From contig JAPKMO010000005.1 in assembly GCA_026645945.1 (NCBI GenBank), positions 1 to 64,000 on the forward strand: 64,000 nt of DNA. The letters are read 5' to 3'. Positions 1 to 10,129 of the stretch are shown in pieces. The position numbers and the translations under genes are program-made. The stretch's first letter is position 1, and every line of letters starts with the position of its first letter. Origin of the DNA: Anaerolineae bacterium (GTDB lineage: Bacteria > Chloroflexota > Anaerolineae > Aggregatilineales > Phototrophicaceae). Under the pieces are notes generated by a model that made no database searches, was not told the origin of the DNA, and saw only the letters and a program-made list of their open reading frames with translations.

Positions 1-558
1 GTGGAAGATTCCGACCGGATGATCGCAGCAACCGAACAGCAAATCCGGGAGCGCATCGGGCAGTATATTTACGGAACGGATAACGAACGTATCGAGTCGG
101 TTCTTGTCCGCCTGTTACTTGAACATGGCGCGACGCTGGCCGTCAGTGAAACGGGGATCGGCGATACGGTGAGCCGGGTCATCGAAGCGGTAGAGCAGGG
201 TAAACAAGTCATACAGGTTGTGGAAACCCACCCCTTACCCGATGTTTTGCGCGCCGCGCTTGGGGTAGACGAGGCGACACCTATTCGCGCCCTGGCCGAA
301 CAGGCCGCCGAAAGGCTTCAAAAACAATCGAACGCGGCAGCGGCTATCGCCATTGTCAGCGACCCGGATTTACGCGAACGCGCCGACAGCGAAGGCGGAA
401 CGGCGATTGCCGTTTTTATGCCGGGCAATGTTCGCTCGCGGGTTTATGGTTTTGGCGGCCAATCCGATCTGGCGGCTGCCTGGGTCAGCTCGTGGTCTTT
501 ATCCATGCTGTGGCGGATGTTAAAAGAAAAATGGGACATGCCGGAGCAGAACCGTTGA
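1..558 (+). CDS. CinA C-terminal (nicotinamide-nucleotide amidohydrolase-like) domain protein, probably truncated by the window start
   Basis: ORF track; 'IYGTDNERIESVLVRLLLEHGATLAVSETGIGDTVSRVIEAV' resembles the CinA-C 'IYGxdxexLexvvxxLLxxxgxTLAvAESCTGG' region; the ORF starts at base 1. Confidence 0.7.
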   Translation: MEDSDRMIAATEQQIRERIGQYIYGTDNERIESVLVRLLLEHGATLAVSETGIGDTVSRVIEAVEQGKQVIQVVETHPLPDVLRAALGVDEATPIRALAEQAAERLQKQSNAAAAIAIVSDPDLRERADSEGGTAIAVFMPGNVRSRVYGFGGQSDLAAAWVSSWSLSMLWRMLKEKWDMPEQNR

Positions 559-1154
559 ACGCCGAACTGGTGCGGCTTTTCATGGAAGCCGGTTTGTTGC
601 AGTTCGGGCGCTTTCAGGACTCATCAGGCACGCGCCCGTTTTTAACCAACCTGGACTACCTGCCGGCATATCCGGACATCCTCAAACAAGTCGTGGCAGA
701 AACGCGGCTGCACCTGGACGGTTTGGCCGTTCAGCGGCTGGTCGCCACCCCCGAAGCCGTGCCGTTTGGGGTTGCACTGGCGCTGGAAACCGGGATTTCC
801 CTGGTTTACAGCCGAGGGCAGGGTAAAGAGGCCGTTTATGATCTGGCCGGGGCATATAACATCGGCCACGCTTCGGTTTTACTGGTCAATACGACCGAAA
901 CACTGCTTTTTCTGGGGGGTTTTATCGCGGGCGCACGCCGCGTGGGGCTGGACATCCATACAGCAGTCGCCATTTTTGATCCGGGTACAACAGTGCCAGA
1001 CATCACGGCGCGCGCGATTATAAACCTGCCCGATGCGCTTGAAATCCTGGCCGCCCAGGGCGAACTGCCCATTCAGCAGGCATTAACTGTGCGGGCATGG
1101 ATTGCCGAGCAGCGCGCAGCAGCTACTCCTCATCCAGGCGCAGTAAGGCCATAA
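555..1154 (+). CDS. Orotate phosphoribosyltransferase-like (PyrE fold) protein with degenerate PRPP motif; TTG start overlapping the upstream stop
   Basis: '[36 protein letters not shown]' resembles the OPRT N-terminus; expected 'VVDDVxTTGGS' reads '[13 protein letters not shown]'. Confidence 0.6.
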   Translation: MNAELVRLFMEAGLLQFGRFQDSSGTRPFLTNLDYLPAYPDILKQVVAETRLHLDGLAVQRLVATPEAVPFGVALALETGISLVYSRGQGKEAVYDLAGAYNIGHASVLLVNTTETLLFLGGFIAGARRVGLDIHTAVAIFDPGTTVPDITARAIINLPDALEILAAQGELPIQQALTVRAWIAEQRAAATPHPGAVRP

Positions 1155-2925
1155 AGGCTTCCTGCGGTAGTTCCACCTGTCCGACCATCTTCATGCGCTT
1201 TTTGCCCTTTTTCTGCTTTTCCAGCAGTTTCTTTTTGCGCGTGATGTCGCCGCCGTAACACTTCGCCAGTACATCTTTCCGCAGGGCGCTGACATTGGCA
1301 CGAGAGATAACGCGCTTGCCAACCGCTGCCTGAATCGGCACGGCGAACAACTGGCGCGGAATTAACTCCTTAAGTTTGCTCACCAACCGCTGGCCTTTGT
1401 GGTAGGCTTCATCACGGTGAACAATCAGCGCCAGCGCATCTACCGGTTCGTTATTGACCAGCACATCCAGTTTCACCAGGTCTTCCGGCTGGTATTTGTC
1501 AAACTGGTAATCCATGCTGGCGTATCCGCGCGTGATGCTTTTCAAGCGGTCGAAAAAATCCACGATGATCTCTGACAGCGGTATGCGATAGTGCAAAATC
1601 ACGCGCGTGGCGTCCAGGTATTCGGTCGTCACGTATTCGCCGCGTTTTTTAATCACCAGATCCATCACCGGGCCGATAAATTCCTGGGGCGTGTATATTT
1701 GTATTTTCATCCAGGGTTCGCGGATTTCAGCGATGGTGTTTTCGTCCGGCATCTGCGCCGGGCTGTCCAGCGTGATGACCTCGCCGGTATGAAGTTCGAC
1801 CTGATATTCCACGCTGGGAGCAGTCGCCAGGATGTCAAGATCGTACTCGCGCTCAAGCCGTTCCTGCACGATTTCCATATGGAATAAGCCCAGAAAGCCC
1901 ACCCGAAAACCGAAATTGAGCGCCTGAGAGGTTTCAGGCTCGTAGGTCAGCGATGCGTCGTTGAGCTGCAATTTTTCAAGCGCATCTCGCAGATCGGGGT
2001 AATCATCGTTATTGGTGGGGTAAATGCCGGCAAAAACCATCGGCTTGACTTTTTTATAACCCGGCAGTGCCTCGTCTGCGCCGTTGATCGCCATCGTCAC
2101 CGTATCGCCGACCCGACATTCCTGAACTGTCTTCAGGCCGGTGGCGATATACCCAACTTCGCCCGCCTCCAGCGAATCAACGGGCTGCATATTCGGCGTG
2201 AAGACGCCGATCTCGACCGGTTCAAAACGCGCCCCGGTCGCCATCAAACGCAGAACGGACTTTTTGCCGATTTTTCCGTCGAAAACGCGAATGTATGCAA
2301 CCACCCCTTTATACGAATCGTAGTGCGAGTCGAAAACCAGCGCGCGCAGCGGCGCTTCAGGGTCGCCCTTCGGCGACGGAACGCGCCGGACAATGGCATC
2401 CAGCACATCCTGAACGCCGATTCCCTGTTTAGCGGAAACGTGAATCATCTGATCGGCTGCTATGCCTAACAGGTCTTCTAACTCTTTGGCTACCTCCGCC
2501 GGCCGCGCCGCCGGCAGATCAATCTTGTTGATAACCGGGATGATTTCGAGGTCCTGCTCCAGCGCCAGATAAAGGTTAGCGAGCGTTTGCGCTTCGATGC
2601 CCTGGCTGGCATCCACCACCAGCGCCGCGCCTTCGCAGGCTTGCAGGGCGCGGCTGACTTCATAATTAAAGTCCACATGCCCCGGCGTATCAATGAGGTT
2701 AATCTCATATTCCTGGCCGTCGGCGGCTGTATAGGTCATTCGCACGGCAGACGCTTTGATCGTCACGCCGCGCTCGCGCTCCAGATCCATGCTGTCCAGG
2801 AGCTGTTCCTGCATCTGACGCTCGCTCACCGTATTGGTGATCTGCAACAACCGATCAGCAAGTGTGCTTTTGCCGTGATCTATATGGGCGATAATCGAAA
2901 AATTACGGATGTTCTCGCGGCTCAT
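1123..2925 (-). CDS. lepA: Elongation factor 4 (LepA) GTPase
   Basis: '[22 protein letters not shown]', 'DTPGHVDF', 'NKIDLP', full length 600 aa with LepA C-terminal '[15 protein letters not shown]'. Confidence 0.98.
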   Translation of the reverse strand: MSRENIRNFSIIAHIDHGKSTLADRLLQITNTVSERQMQEQLLDSMDLERERGVTIKASAVRMTYTAADGQEYEINLIDTPGHVDFNYEVSRALQACEGAALVVDASQGIEAQTLANLYLALEQDLEIIPVINKIDLPAARPAEVAKELEDLLGIAADQMIHVSAKQGIGVQDVLDAIVRRVPSPKGDPEAPLRALVFDSHYDSYKGVVAYIRVFDGKIGKKSVLRLMATGARFEPVEIGVFTPNMQPVDSLEAGEVGYIATGLKTVQECRVGDTVTMAINGADEALPGYKKVKPMVFAGIYPTNNDDYPDLRDALEKLQLNDASLTYEPETSQALNFGFRVGFLGLFHMEIVQERLEREYDLDILATAPSVEYQVELHTGEVITLDSPAQMPDENTIAEIREPWMKIQIYTPQEFIGPVMDLVIKKRGEYVTTEYLDATRVILHYRIPLSEIIVDFFDRLKSITRGYASMDYQFDKYQPEDLVKLDVLVNNEPVDALALIVHRDEAYHKGQRLVSKLKELIPRQLFAVPIQAAVGKRVISRANVSALRKDVLAKCYGGDITRKKKLLEKQKKGKKRMKMVGQVELPQEAFMALLRLDEE

Positions 2926-3005
2926 GGGCGTTTGACAACCTGTTCTTGAATGCGGCTATTATAACGTGGGAGAGATGCAGAAATATAGAGCGCGTAACTG
3001 CGGCG

Positions 3006-3788
3006 TCATTCATCAAAAACGCCGCGAATGAGCGCGGGGATGTCCGCCGATTCGTCACCGTTCTTCCAGCCAAGCCAGGCCAGGAACTCAATATTACCGG
3101 CAGGGCCTTTGATGGGGGAAACAGTCAAACCTTTGAGCGCAAAACCCTGGCCGCGCGCGAAGGCCAGCACAGCTTCCAGCACGCGCGCATGTACGCGGCG
3201 ATCTTTCACCACGCCGCCCTTACCAACTTCCTCGCGCCCGGCCTCGAACTGCGGTTTGATGAGCGGGATAACATCAGTCTGCGCCGCCAGCCAGCCGGTG
3301 ATCGCCGGCAGCAGCAGCCTGAGTGAAATGAAAGAGGCATCTACCACAACCAGATTGACCGGCTCCGGCAGAGTTTCGATATAACGCGCGTTGGTGCGCT
3401 CCATCACGACAACGCGCGAGTCCTGCCGCAGCGTGTAGTCCAGTTGGCCGTAGCCCACATCAATGGCGTAAACACGCGCCGCGCCCGCCTGGAGCAGACA
3501 GTCGGTAAAACCACCGGTGCTGGCGCCTACGTCGGCGCAGATACGCCCCGCCGCCTCGACCTTAAAAATATCTAATGCGTGGGCCAACTTTTCGCCGCCC
3601 CGGCTCACAAAACGCGGTTTGCTTTTGACCGTGATGAGCGCATCGGCGCTCACACGCGTTCCGGGTTTGTCAATCACAGCGCCGTTCACCACCACCTCAC
3701 CCGCCATGATGATAGCACGCGCTTTCTCGCGGCTTGGGGCTAGGCCGTGTTCATGGAGCAAAAGGTCAAGGCGCTGTTTGGCGGTCAT
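3006..3788 (-). CDS. tlyA: TlyA-family rRNA methyltransferase (S4 domain + FtsJ-like)
   Basis: 'RLDLLLHEHGLAPSREKARAIIMAGEVVVNG', 'VSRGGEKLAHAL', 'DVGASTGGFTDCLLQAGA'. Confidence 0.95.
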   Translation of the reverse strand: MTAKQRLDLLLHEHGLAPSREKARAIIMAGEVVVNGAVIDKPGTRVSADALITVKSKPRFVSRGGEKLAHALDIFKVEAAGRICADVGASTGGFTDCLLQAGAARVYAIDVGYGQLDYTLRQDSRVVVMERTNARYIETLPEPVNLVVVDASFISLRLLLPAITGWLAAQTDVIPLIKPQFEAGREEVGKGGVVKDRRVHARVLEAVLAFARGQGFALKGLTVSPIKGPAGNIEFLAWLGWKNGDESADIPALIRGVFDE

Positions 3789-3789
3789 G

Positions 3790-6036
3790 TCAATCGCGTA
3801 TCAGATAGATGGTAATGTCGAGCGGGTTGGCGGTTGTTTCGTCCACAACGATACCATCGGCGTTGATCGGCAGGTAGCCTTTAGCGGCGATGATCGCGCT
3901 GTAGGCAATTTCGACCGTCTCGGTACTGAATTGAAGCGGGCGGTCAATCTGGAAACGCCCGTTCCGGTCAGTAACGGCCAGCGCGTACACCTGGTTTTGA
4001 CTCCAGGTAAATTCACTCACCGAGTAATCCTCGCTAATCAGCACAAAGGCCACGCCGGGGATGCCCTGGCCGGAGTTTGCGTCCAGGATTTGGCCGCGCA
4101 GTTGAACGCCGCCGGCCTGGGCAAAGGTATCAATAGGAAGCTGGCCGATGCCAACCTGAGCGCGCGCTGAAAGAAGCTGTACATTGTTCACCAGCAAATC
4201 TATTCTGTATGCTCCATCAGGAATCCCACCCGGCGCGCTGAGGCGAACCAGGAAATTCTGGCCGCTTTCCAGTGTATTCCAGGGGGCGGTTTGCTGGTAA
4301 AAAATCTCGTTATCCACCGTCCAGCGCATTGTCCACAGCGTACCGGGAGCGATCTGCTGCCAGTCAAAACGCGCGTACAGGCTGGCGATTCCCGCAGGGA
4401 AGCTGCTTAACGGCGCGGAAGCAATCGCTTCTTCGGGCGTGCCGGCGGTTGTAAATCGCTCGTTTCTAAAAATTTCGGGCAGCGCGCCCTGCGCCGCGCC
4501 GGCAATCGTAAAATCTGAGGTGGCAGCCAGCCGGTTAGTAATGTAAAGCTCCAGCCGGTAGCTTCCGGGGGGCAGGCCGGCCTGCGAACTGATGCTGGTG
4601 GTTGCCGAGCCGGAAGCTCCGGCGTTCCAGGTGTTCGTCTGGCGTGAAAACTCAGTCCCGTCCAGATACCAGATGGATGTCCATTCCGTTCCATTTTCCA
4701 TATTCAAAAAAAGAAAACGGGCGGTCGCAATATTGCCGGTGGGCAGCACAAAACCATTGCCAAACGGGTTATTCTGCAAATCAAACAGGGCAAAAATGAT
4801 GTCGCTGAAAGTCGGCGCGGTTTCGGGCGCACCGCCGATCACTAAGCGGGCAGTTGGCGCGGCGATGCCATTAGCAAACAGGGTGAACTCATAAACGCCG
4901 TTCGGCCAGGGTTGGCCGCTGCTGCCGAGATACCACAGGCCGCGTGTGCCGCCGCTCCAGCGCACTGGTGCCAGACTGAAGGTGGGGTTGGGGATACCAT
5001 CGGTCGTCACACGCAGTTCGTAGACGGTTTCCGGCGTCATGTTCTCGTAATCAAAAAACAGGTACAGGCTGTTACTGCCCGCCGGCAGACTGCGAATAAC
5101 CGACGTGGGCATACCTGCTTCATTGACGGAAGGCGAAAAAAACAGGCGCTTGAAGTTTGGCGTTCCGCCACCGCCGACCTGAGCAGTCGGCACGTTCAGC
5201 AGATCAAGCGACAGGCCGAGGGACGCAGCGCGAAGCAGTGGCCGCGCAAAATTGGATGGACGCAGCGCGTTGATAAAACCGCCGACCGGGATGCAAATAT
5301 CGCTGTTGTTCACCGCGTTATCAAAATTAGTGTCCTGGATGGGCTGACAGGTTGTATCCAGCACCCCGGCAGCCAGCGGCGCTGTCGTCGGGATGGCGAT
5401 TAACTCACCGTCCTGGTTGTATGCCGCGCCGCCAGTCATCGTCCCCGGAATAACCGCGCTGGTTTTGATCCACGACTTTTCGCCGCCGCCGGGTTCGGCG
5501 ACAAACCCGATAACCGTGCCGCGCCGCACATCAACCGGGTCATCCCCAATCCCCGGATACCCGATCACGGTGATGGTTTCGTCCAGCTGAACCGTATCCG
5601 AGTCGGCCAGCTCAACAAAAGGCAGCGCCAGCGTCCCCGCTTCGATTAACCGCCCGTCAAGTTCCCGCGTAATACGGAGCAAAGCCAGATCAATCCCCGG
5701 CGAAGCCTGCGCGATTTCTGCCCGGTAACGCAGAATCGGCGGTTCGTTCAAATTATTGCTGATGCCGATGATGAGCGTCTCGCCGGGACATGCCTGGCTG
5801 ACCAGCGTATTATGCGCGTTAGTCAGTATCAGACCATCGCGTTTGACGATAGTGCCAGAACCGATACAGGTAACGAACAGATCATCGCCGACATTACGCG
5901 CCTGCACAACGAATACGGTGGCGCGTTGAAGGCGTTCAATATCCAATCCGGCGCTCTCTTGTGCGTAAACAAGCAGTACTGAGGCCAGCAAAGGAACGAA
6001 CAGTGAAACCAGCAGCAAACGGCGCATAGGTATCAA
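3790..6036 (-). CDS. Secreted trypsin-like serine protease homologue with C-terminal beta-rich repeats; catalytic Ser position is Thr
   Basis: signal peptide; 'GSGTIVKRDGLILTNAHNTL' (His), 'GIDLALLRI' (Asp), 'VIPGTMTGGAAYN' in place of 'GNSGGP'. Confidence 0.75.
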   Translation of the reverse strand: MIPMRRLLLVSLFVPLLASVLLVYAQESAGLDIERLQRATVFVVQARNVGDDLFVTCIGSGTIVKRDGLILTNAHNTLVSQACPGETLIIGISNNLNEPPILRYRAEIAQASPGIDLALLRITRELDGRLIEAGTLALPFVELADSDTVQLDETITVIGYPGIGDDPVDVRRGTVIGFVAEPGGGEKSWIKTSAVIPGTMTGGAAYNQDGELIAIPTTAPLAAGVLDTTCQPIQDTNFDNAVNNSDICIPVGGFINALRPSNFARPLLRAASLGLSLDLLNVPTAQVGGGGTPNFKRLFFSPSVNEAGMPTSVIRSLPAGSNSLYLFFDYENMTPETVYELRVTTDGIPNPTFSLAPVRWSGGTRGLWYLGSSGQPWPNGVYEFTLFANGIAAPTARLVIGGAPETAPTFSDIIFALFDLQNNPFGNGFVLPTGNIATARFLFLNMENGTEWTSIWYLDGTEFSRQTNTWNAGASGSATTSISSQAGLPPGSYRLELYITNRLAATSDFTIAGAAQGALPEIFRNERFTTAGTPEEAIASAPLSSFPAGIASLYARFDWQQIAPGTLWTMRWTVDNEIFYQQTAPWNTLESGQNFLVRLSAPGGIPDGAYRIDLLVNNVQLLSARAQVGIGQLPIDTFAQAGGVQLRGQILDANSGQGIPGVAFVLISEDYSVSEFTWSQNQVYALAVTDRNGRFQIDRPLQFSTETVEIAYSAIIAAKGYLPINADGIVVDETTANPLDITIYLIRD

Positions 6037-6632
6037 AATTCCAGACTGGACAGAAACTGTTGGAAGCGCGGGTAGTTCTGGTCATACGTGCGCGCATCCG
6101 ACAAAAAAGTAATGATAATGGCCTGCCCTCTTGAGATGGTGAGAATATCCAGCCCTTCAACAACGACCGGGATGCTTTGAAGAAACGGGTCCGACTCGGC
6201 GGCGACGAACGTATACGTTACAGCGGTCGCCTCGATCTCGTCGGGCAGCACGTAAGGCTCGATTGCGAAGACGGTGTAGCTGGACAGAGTTTGCGACCGG
6301 CTTAATGTGAGAGCATCAATCAGGTTGCGCGTGGAGGTGATGGCACTGACCGGACGCGCCGCTACCTGGATGGTGGTCTTAAAACCGACCTGCGTTACAT
6401 CACGCACGCGAAAAATATAATTGCCCTGTTCATCAATCAGCCAATTTTCAGGATATTCTGCCCGGATGCCGGCTTGGTTGTTACTGTAAACGACCGTCGC
6501 GTTTAACACGCCATCACGAAGATTCATGCCAATGAAAAGGCTGAACAGACCCAAAAACAGCACGATATAATCACTCCACCGCTGCCGCAGGCTTAATTCG
6601 TCACGCTGCGAGGTAATCTCAACGACTGCCAT
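6033..6632 (-). CDS. Hypothetical membrane-anchored protein, translationally coupled to the protease homologue
   Basis: ORF with N-terminal TM segment 'YIVLFLGLFSLFIGM'; 4 bp overlap with downstream CDS. Confidence 0.65.
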   Translation of the reverse strand: MAVVEITSQRDELSLRQRWSDYIVLFLGLFSLFIGMNLRDGVLNATVVYSNNQAGIRAEYPENWLIDEQGNYIFRVRDVTQVGFKTTIQVAARPVSAITSTRNLIDALTLSRSQTLSSYTVFAIEPYVLPDEIEATAVTYTFVAAESDPFLQSIPVVVEGLDILTISRGQAIIITFLSDARTYDQNYPRFQQFLSSLEF

Positions 6633-6637
6633 CGGCG

Positions 6638-7528
6638 CTACTCCACAACGGCCTCACGTTCGCGGCGCTCGGCACTGTCGTACAAAAATGCGATAATGAG
6701 TGAAAGCGCAACCAGCAGCGCGGCAGCAAAACCCAGGCCGAACAGAAATTTCGGCGGGCTGATTTCCAGACCAAAACTTGGATTTACCAACCCCGCTCGC
6801 ACCGGAATAGCGATGCCTGTTATCAGTGCGGCCAGCGCAATGGTGCTGGGGACAAACAGGGGAGTCGGCAGACCAAAGCGCAGTTCGGCCAATCCATAGC
6901 CGACGATCAGACTGGTGACGAGGTGAAAAACAACATGCTCGAAAACCCGCCCGGCTGCCACATCCGGCGACGGCGAACCATCAAATACAAATCGGAGATT
7001 TAAAACGGTCGCATAACCGATGGCTGCGGCAGCGCCATAGGCCACACCATCCAGCCGTGTCCGAAAATGATCCGGCCAGGCGGCATAACGAATCACGATA
7101 TACTTCACCATCTCCTGAACGGTTCCTGCCGTGAAGGTATAACCAATAATTCGGCTGATGGCGCTGGACAGCGGCAGCCAGCGATCAACCTGAAAAAACT
7201 CCTCGACCAGCGGAATCCCAACGGCATTAGCGGCTAAGCCGGTGATGAGCGCAACAGCCAATAAGCGACGGCGCGGCTGCGGGACCGAACGCTCCGGCCA
7301 CCAGGAAAAGGCCAGCCATAAAGCCGCCGGCATCAAAGCCAGCGCCAGGCCCAAAATCGGGTGGAAACGAACAGGAATCCGCACGCCCAGGATATTTGCC
7401 AGAAAATACAACAGCGCGGCTGTCAGGAATAAAACACCAGACTCGATGGCGATGCTCCGCCAGGGACGGCGGTAGGGATGTATTTCTTCCTTTTCCTGGG
7501 GTGGGGTGAGCAGGCTTAAACGGGACAA
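6638..7528 (-). CDS. PrsW-like polytopic membrane protein (divergent)
   Basis: multiple TM helices; 'VQEMVKYIVIRYAAWPDHFRTRLDGVAYGAAAAIGYATVLNLRFVF' and 'VFHLVTS' align with PrsW EExxK / DG-Y-G / H motifs. Confidence 0.55.
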   Translation of the reverse strand: MSRLSLLTPPQEKEEIHPYRRPWRSIAIESGVLFLTAALLYFLANILGVRIPVRFHPILGLALALMPAALWLAFSWWPERSVPQPRRRLLAVALITGLAANAVGIPLVEEFFQVDRWLPLSSAISRIIGYTFTAGTVQEMVKYIVIRYAAWPDHFRTRLDGVAYGAAAAIGYATVLNLRFVFDGSPSPDVAAGRVFEHVVFHLVTSLIVGYGLAELRFGLPTPLFVPSTIALAALITGIAIPVRAGLVNPSFGLEISPPKFLFGLGFAAALLVALSLIIAFLYDSAERREREAVVE

Positions 7529-7601
7529 AACGAAATAACCTGTTTTGCTTACAATCGCTGCGCTATACTTTCAAATCGAATCGTAGCGCATAGTTCTCCT
7601 C

Positions 7602-9209
7602 ATGGAAAGGCACAGTATGCAGCGGGTATTGAGACTGCTGGGTTGGTTTGTTTTGGTATTGATGATGGCCGCCTGCGGGGGTGACAGTTCCGGGTCACAG
7701 ACCAGCGCGGACAGACGCCTGATTTACGGCTTGACGCTACAACCCAGCGGCATTGACCCGCACATCAACAGTTCGTCCGAACTCGGCATCCCGCTGCGGC
7801 AGGTTTACGATACGCTGGTCTACCACGACCCGGCAACCGCCGCTATTGTCCCCGGCCTGGCCGTTGAATGGGCGGTCAGTGATGATGGTTTGACCTATAC
7901 CTTTAAACTGCGTCAGGGCGTCACGTTCCATGATGGCACGCCGTTTAATGCACAGGCGGTTGCCGCCAACCTTGATCGCATCGTTGATCCGGCCACCGCC
8001 TCTCAAAAAGCTGTTTTTTTGTTGGGGACATATACCGGCTACGAGATAGTGGACGAATACACCATCCAGCTTAAACTTGCGGAGCCGTACAGCCCACTGT
8101 TAGACTCGTTAAGCCAGGTTTATCTGGGTATCGCCAGCCCGACGGCTCTGGCGGAATACTCGACCAGCCGCTATCAGTTTCATCAGGTTGGTACAGGGCC
8201 GTTTCGTTTTGTCGAATACGTGCCAGGCGACCGCATCGTGCTTCAGCGCAGCCCGGATTACCAATGGGGGCCGGCGTTTTATCAAACCGGTAATATCGAA
8301 ATGATTGAATTTCGCTTTTTTACCGATGCGCCCACCCGCGCGGCAGCTATCGAAAGCGGCGCAGCCCAGATTATGGGTGAACTGCTGCCGACCGATGCCA
8401 GGGCATTAACTGCCAACAGCGCCATCCAGCTTTTGCCGGTGACGATACCGGGGCAGCCGCTCCAATTTCTTATGAACACACGGCGTTTTCCGACCGATAA
8501 TCGCATCGTGCGGCAGGCACTTTTGTTCGGCGCAAACCGGAACACCATCATTGACACCGTGTTCCAGCGATTTTCTCCGGTTGCCTGGGGACCCATTTCG
8601 GCCAACACACTGTTTTACAGCCGCGAAATGATCGGCCTGTATGCCCAGGATACCGGGCAGGCTCAAACCCTTCTGGCTTCGGCAGGTTTCCAGGACAGCA
8701 ATAATAACGGTTATCTCGATGTCGGCGGCATTGAGCTGGAAGTGACCGTCATCGTGCCGCCCTGGGGTTTAATACCGGAAGTCGCCCAGTTATTGCAGGA
8801 TCAATGGCGCGCTATCGGCGTGCGCGCCGTCCTGGAGCCGGTGCCGACACGCAGCGCGCTGTTAGAGCGGGTTAAAGAAGGCCAGTACAATCTGGTAGCG
8901 TTTTACAGCTTCGGCCTTGACCCGGTTTTTTTGAACCAGTATTTCCTCGGCGACAGCCCCGATAACTGGACGGGATACAGCAATCCCGACCTCGACAACA
9001 TCCTGCGCGAAGCAGCGCGGACCGGCGACCCGAACACCCGGCGAAGCCTGTACGCACAGGCACAGCGTATCATTATGGACGAGGCGCTGATTTTGCCGAT
9101 TCGGGATTACGTGAACCTCAACGCCGCCAGCGCCGCGCTGAAAGGTCTGACCTTCGACTCTTACGGCTGGTTTCCGCTTTTGAATGCCGTGACGGTGGCC
9201 GACAGCTAA
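7602..9209 (+). CDS. ABC transporter substrate-binding lipoprotein, peptide/Ni (SBP_bac_5) family
   Basis: lipobox 'LVLMMAACGG'; 'YTFKLRQGVTFHDGTPFNAQAV' signature. Confidence 0.93.
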   Translation: MERHSMQRVLRLLGWFVLVLMMAACGGDSSGSQTSADRRLIYGLTLQPSGIDPHINSSSELGIPLRQVYDTLVYHDPATAAIVPGLAVEWAVSDDGLTYTFKLRQGVTFHDGTPFNAQAVAANLDRIVDPATASQKAVFLLGTYTGYEIVDEYTIQLKLAEPYSPLLDSLSQVYLGIASPTALAEYSTSRYQFHQVGTGPFRFVEYVPGDRIVLQRSPDYQWGPAFYQTGNIEMIEFRFFTDAPTRAAAIESGAAQIMGELLPTDARALTANSAIQLLPVTIPGQPLQFLMNTRRFPTDNRIVRQALLFGANRNTIIDTVFQRFSPVAWGPISANTLFYSREMIGLYAQDTGQAQTLLASAGFQDSNNNGYLDVGGIELEVTVIVPPWGLIPEVAQLLQDQWRAIGVRAVLEPVPTRSALLERVKEGQYNLVAFYSFGLDPVFLNQYFLGDSPDNWTGYSNPDLDNILREAARTGDPNTRRSLYAQAQRIIMDEALILPIRDYVNLNAASAALKGLTFDSYGWFPLLNAVTVADS

Positions 9210-9214
9210 CGGCT

Positions 9215-10129
9215 ATGTGGCTGGTTGGGCGTATTTTTTCTGCGCTGTTTACGGTCTGGCTGGCCGTAACGCTCGTTTTTTTTGCGCTGCGGCTGCTGCC
9301 GGGGGATGCTGTTCAGTCGCAGCTCATTCAAAGCGGCGCAAGCGCAGAGGTTATCGCCGTCCGGCGGTCGCAGCAGGGTTTGGATGCTCCCTGGCCGGTG
9401 CAGTATGGACGCTACTGGCTGCGGTTCGTACAGGGTGATTTAGGCTATTCCCTGTTCGACGGGCAGGCCGTCACCGATCTGATTTTTCAGCGGCTTGGGC
9501 CGACTTTACATCTGGCAGGCGGGGCGCTGCTGGTCGGCTGCATCCTGGGATTAAGCCTGGGAATCGCGGGCGGGATAAACTCCTTTTTTTCACCGGCGGC
9601 GCAGGTGGCGATCAATATTGCGTTAAGCACGCCGATATACTGGACGGGAACGCTGGCGATCTGGTTATTCGCCGTGCAGATGGGGCTGCTGCCGTCTGCC
9701 GGCGAGGATGGCCTACCGGGACTTATTCTGCCTGTGGCCGTGTTGGGATTTCACACCGGCGGCGGAATCGGACAGGCGGTTGAAACCAGCGTGCGCGAAA
9801 ACCTCAATGCGGATTTCGTCCGCACAGCGCGCTCAAAAGGGCTGCCGGAGGCGCTCGTGCTGCGCCGTCATGTGCTGCGGGTTGGGCTGCTGCCGGTCAT
9901 CACCGTGATCGCGCTGCAAACCGGCTTCCTGCTGGGTGGGGTAGTTATCACCGAGAGCCTGTTCGTGCGCCCCGGCCTGGGACGCCTGCTGCTGGATGGT
10001 ACCCTCCAGCAGGATTACCCGGTTGTTCAGGGGGTTACCGCCCTTACGGCGGCTGCCTACACGTTCCTGAATGCTGCCGCAGATATGCTTTACATCTGGT
10101 TTGACCCCCGGATAGCGGCGCGCGTATGA
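9215..10129 (+). CDS. Peptide-type ABC transporter permease (DppB-like)
   Basis: 'VRTARSKGLPEALVLRRHVLR' permease EAA-loop; DppB-like topology. Confidence 0.92.
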   Translation: MWLVGRIFSALFTVWLAVTLVFFALRLLPGDAVQSQLIQSGASAEVIAVRRSQQGLDAPWPVQYGRYWLRFVQGDLGYSLFDGQAVTDLIFQRLGPTLHLAGGALLVGCILGLSLGIAGGINSFFSPAAQVAINIALSTPIYWTGTLAIWLFAVQMGLLPSAGEDGLPGLILPVAVLGFHTGGGIGQAVETSVRENLNADFVRTARSKGLPEALVLRRHVLRVGLLPVITVIALQTGFLLGGVVITESLFVRPGLGRLLLDGTLQQDYPVVQGVTALTAAAYTFLNAAADMLYIWFDPRIAARV

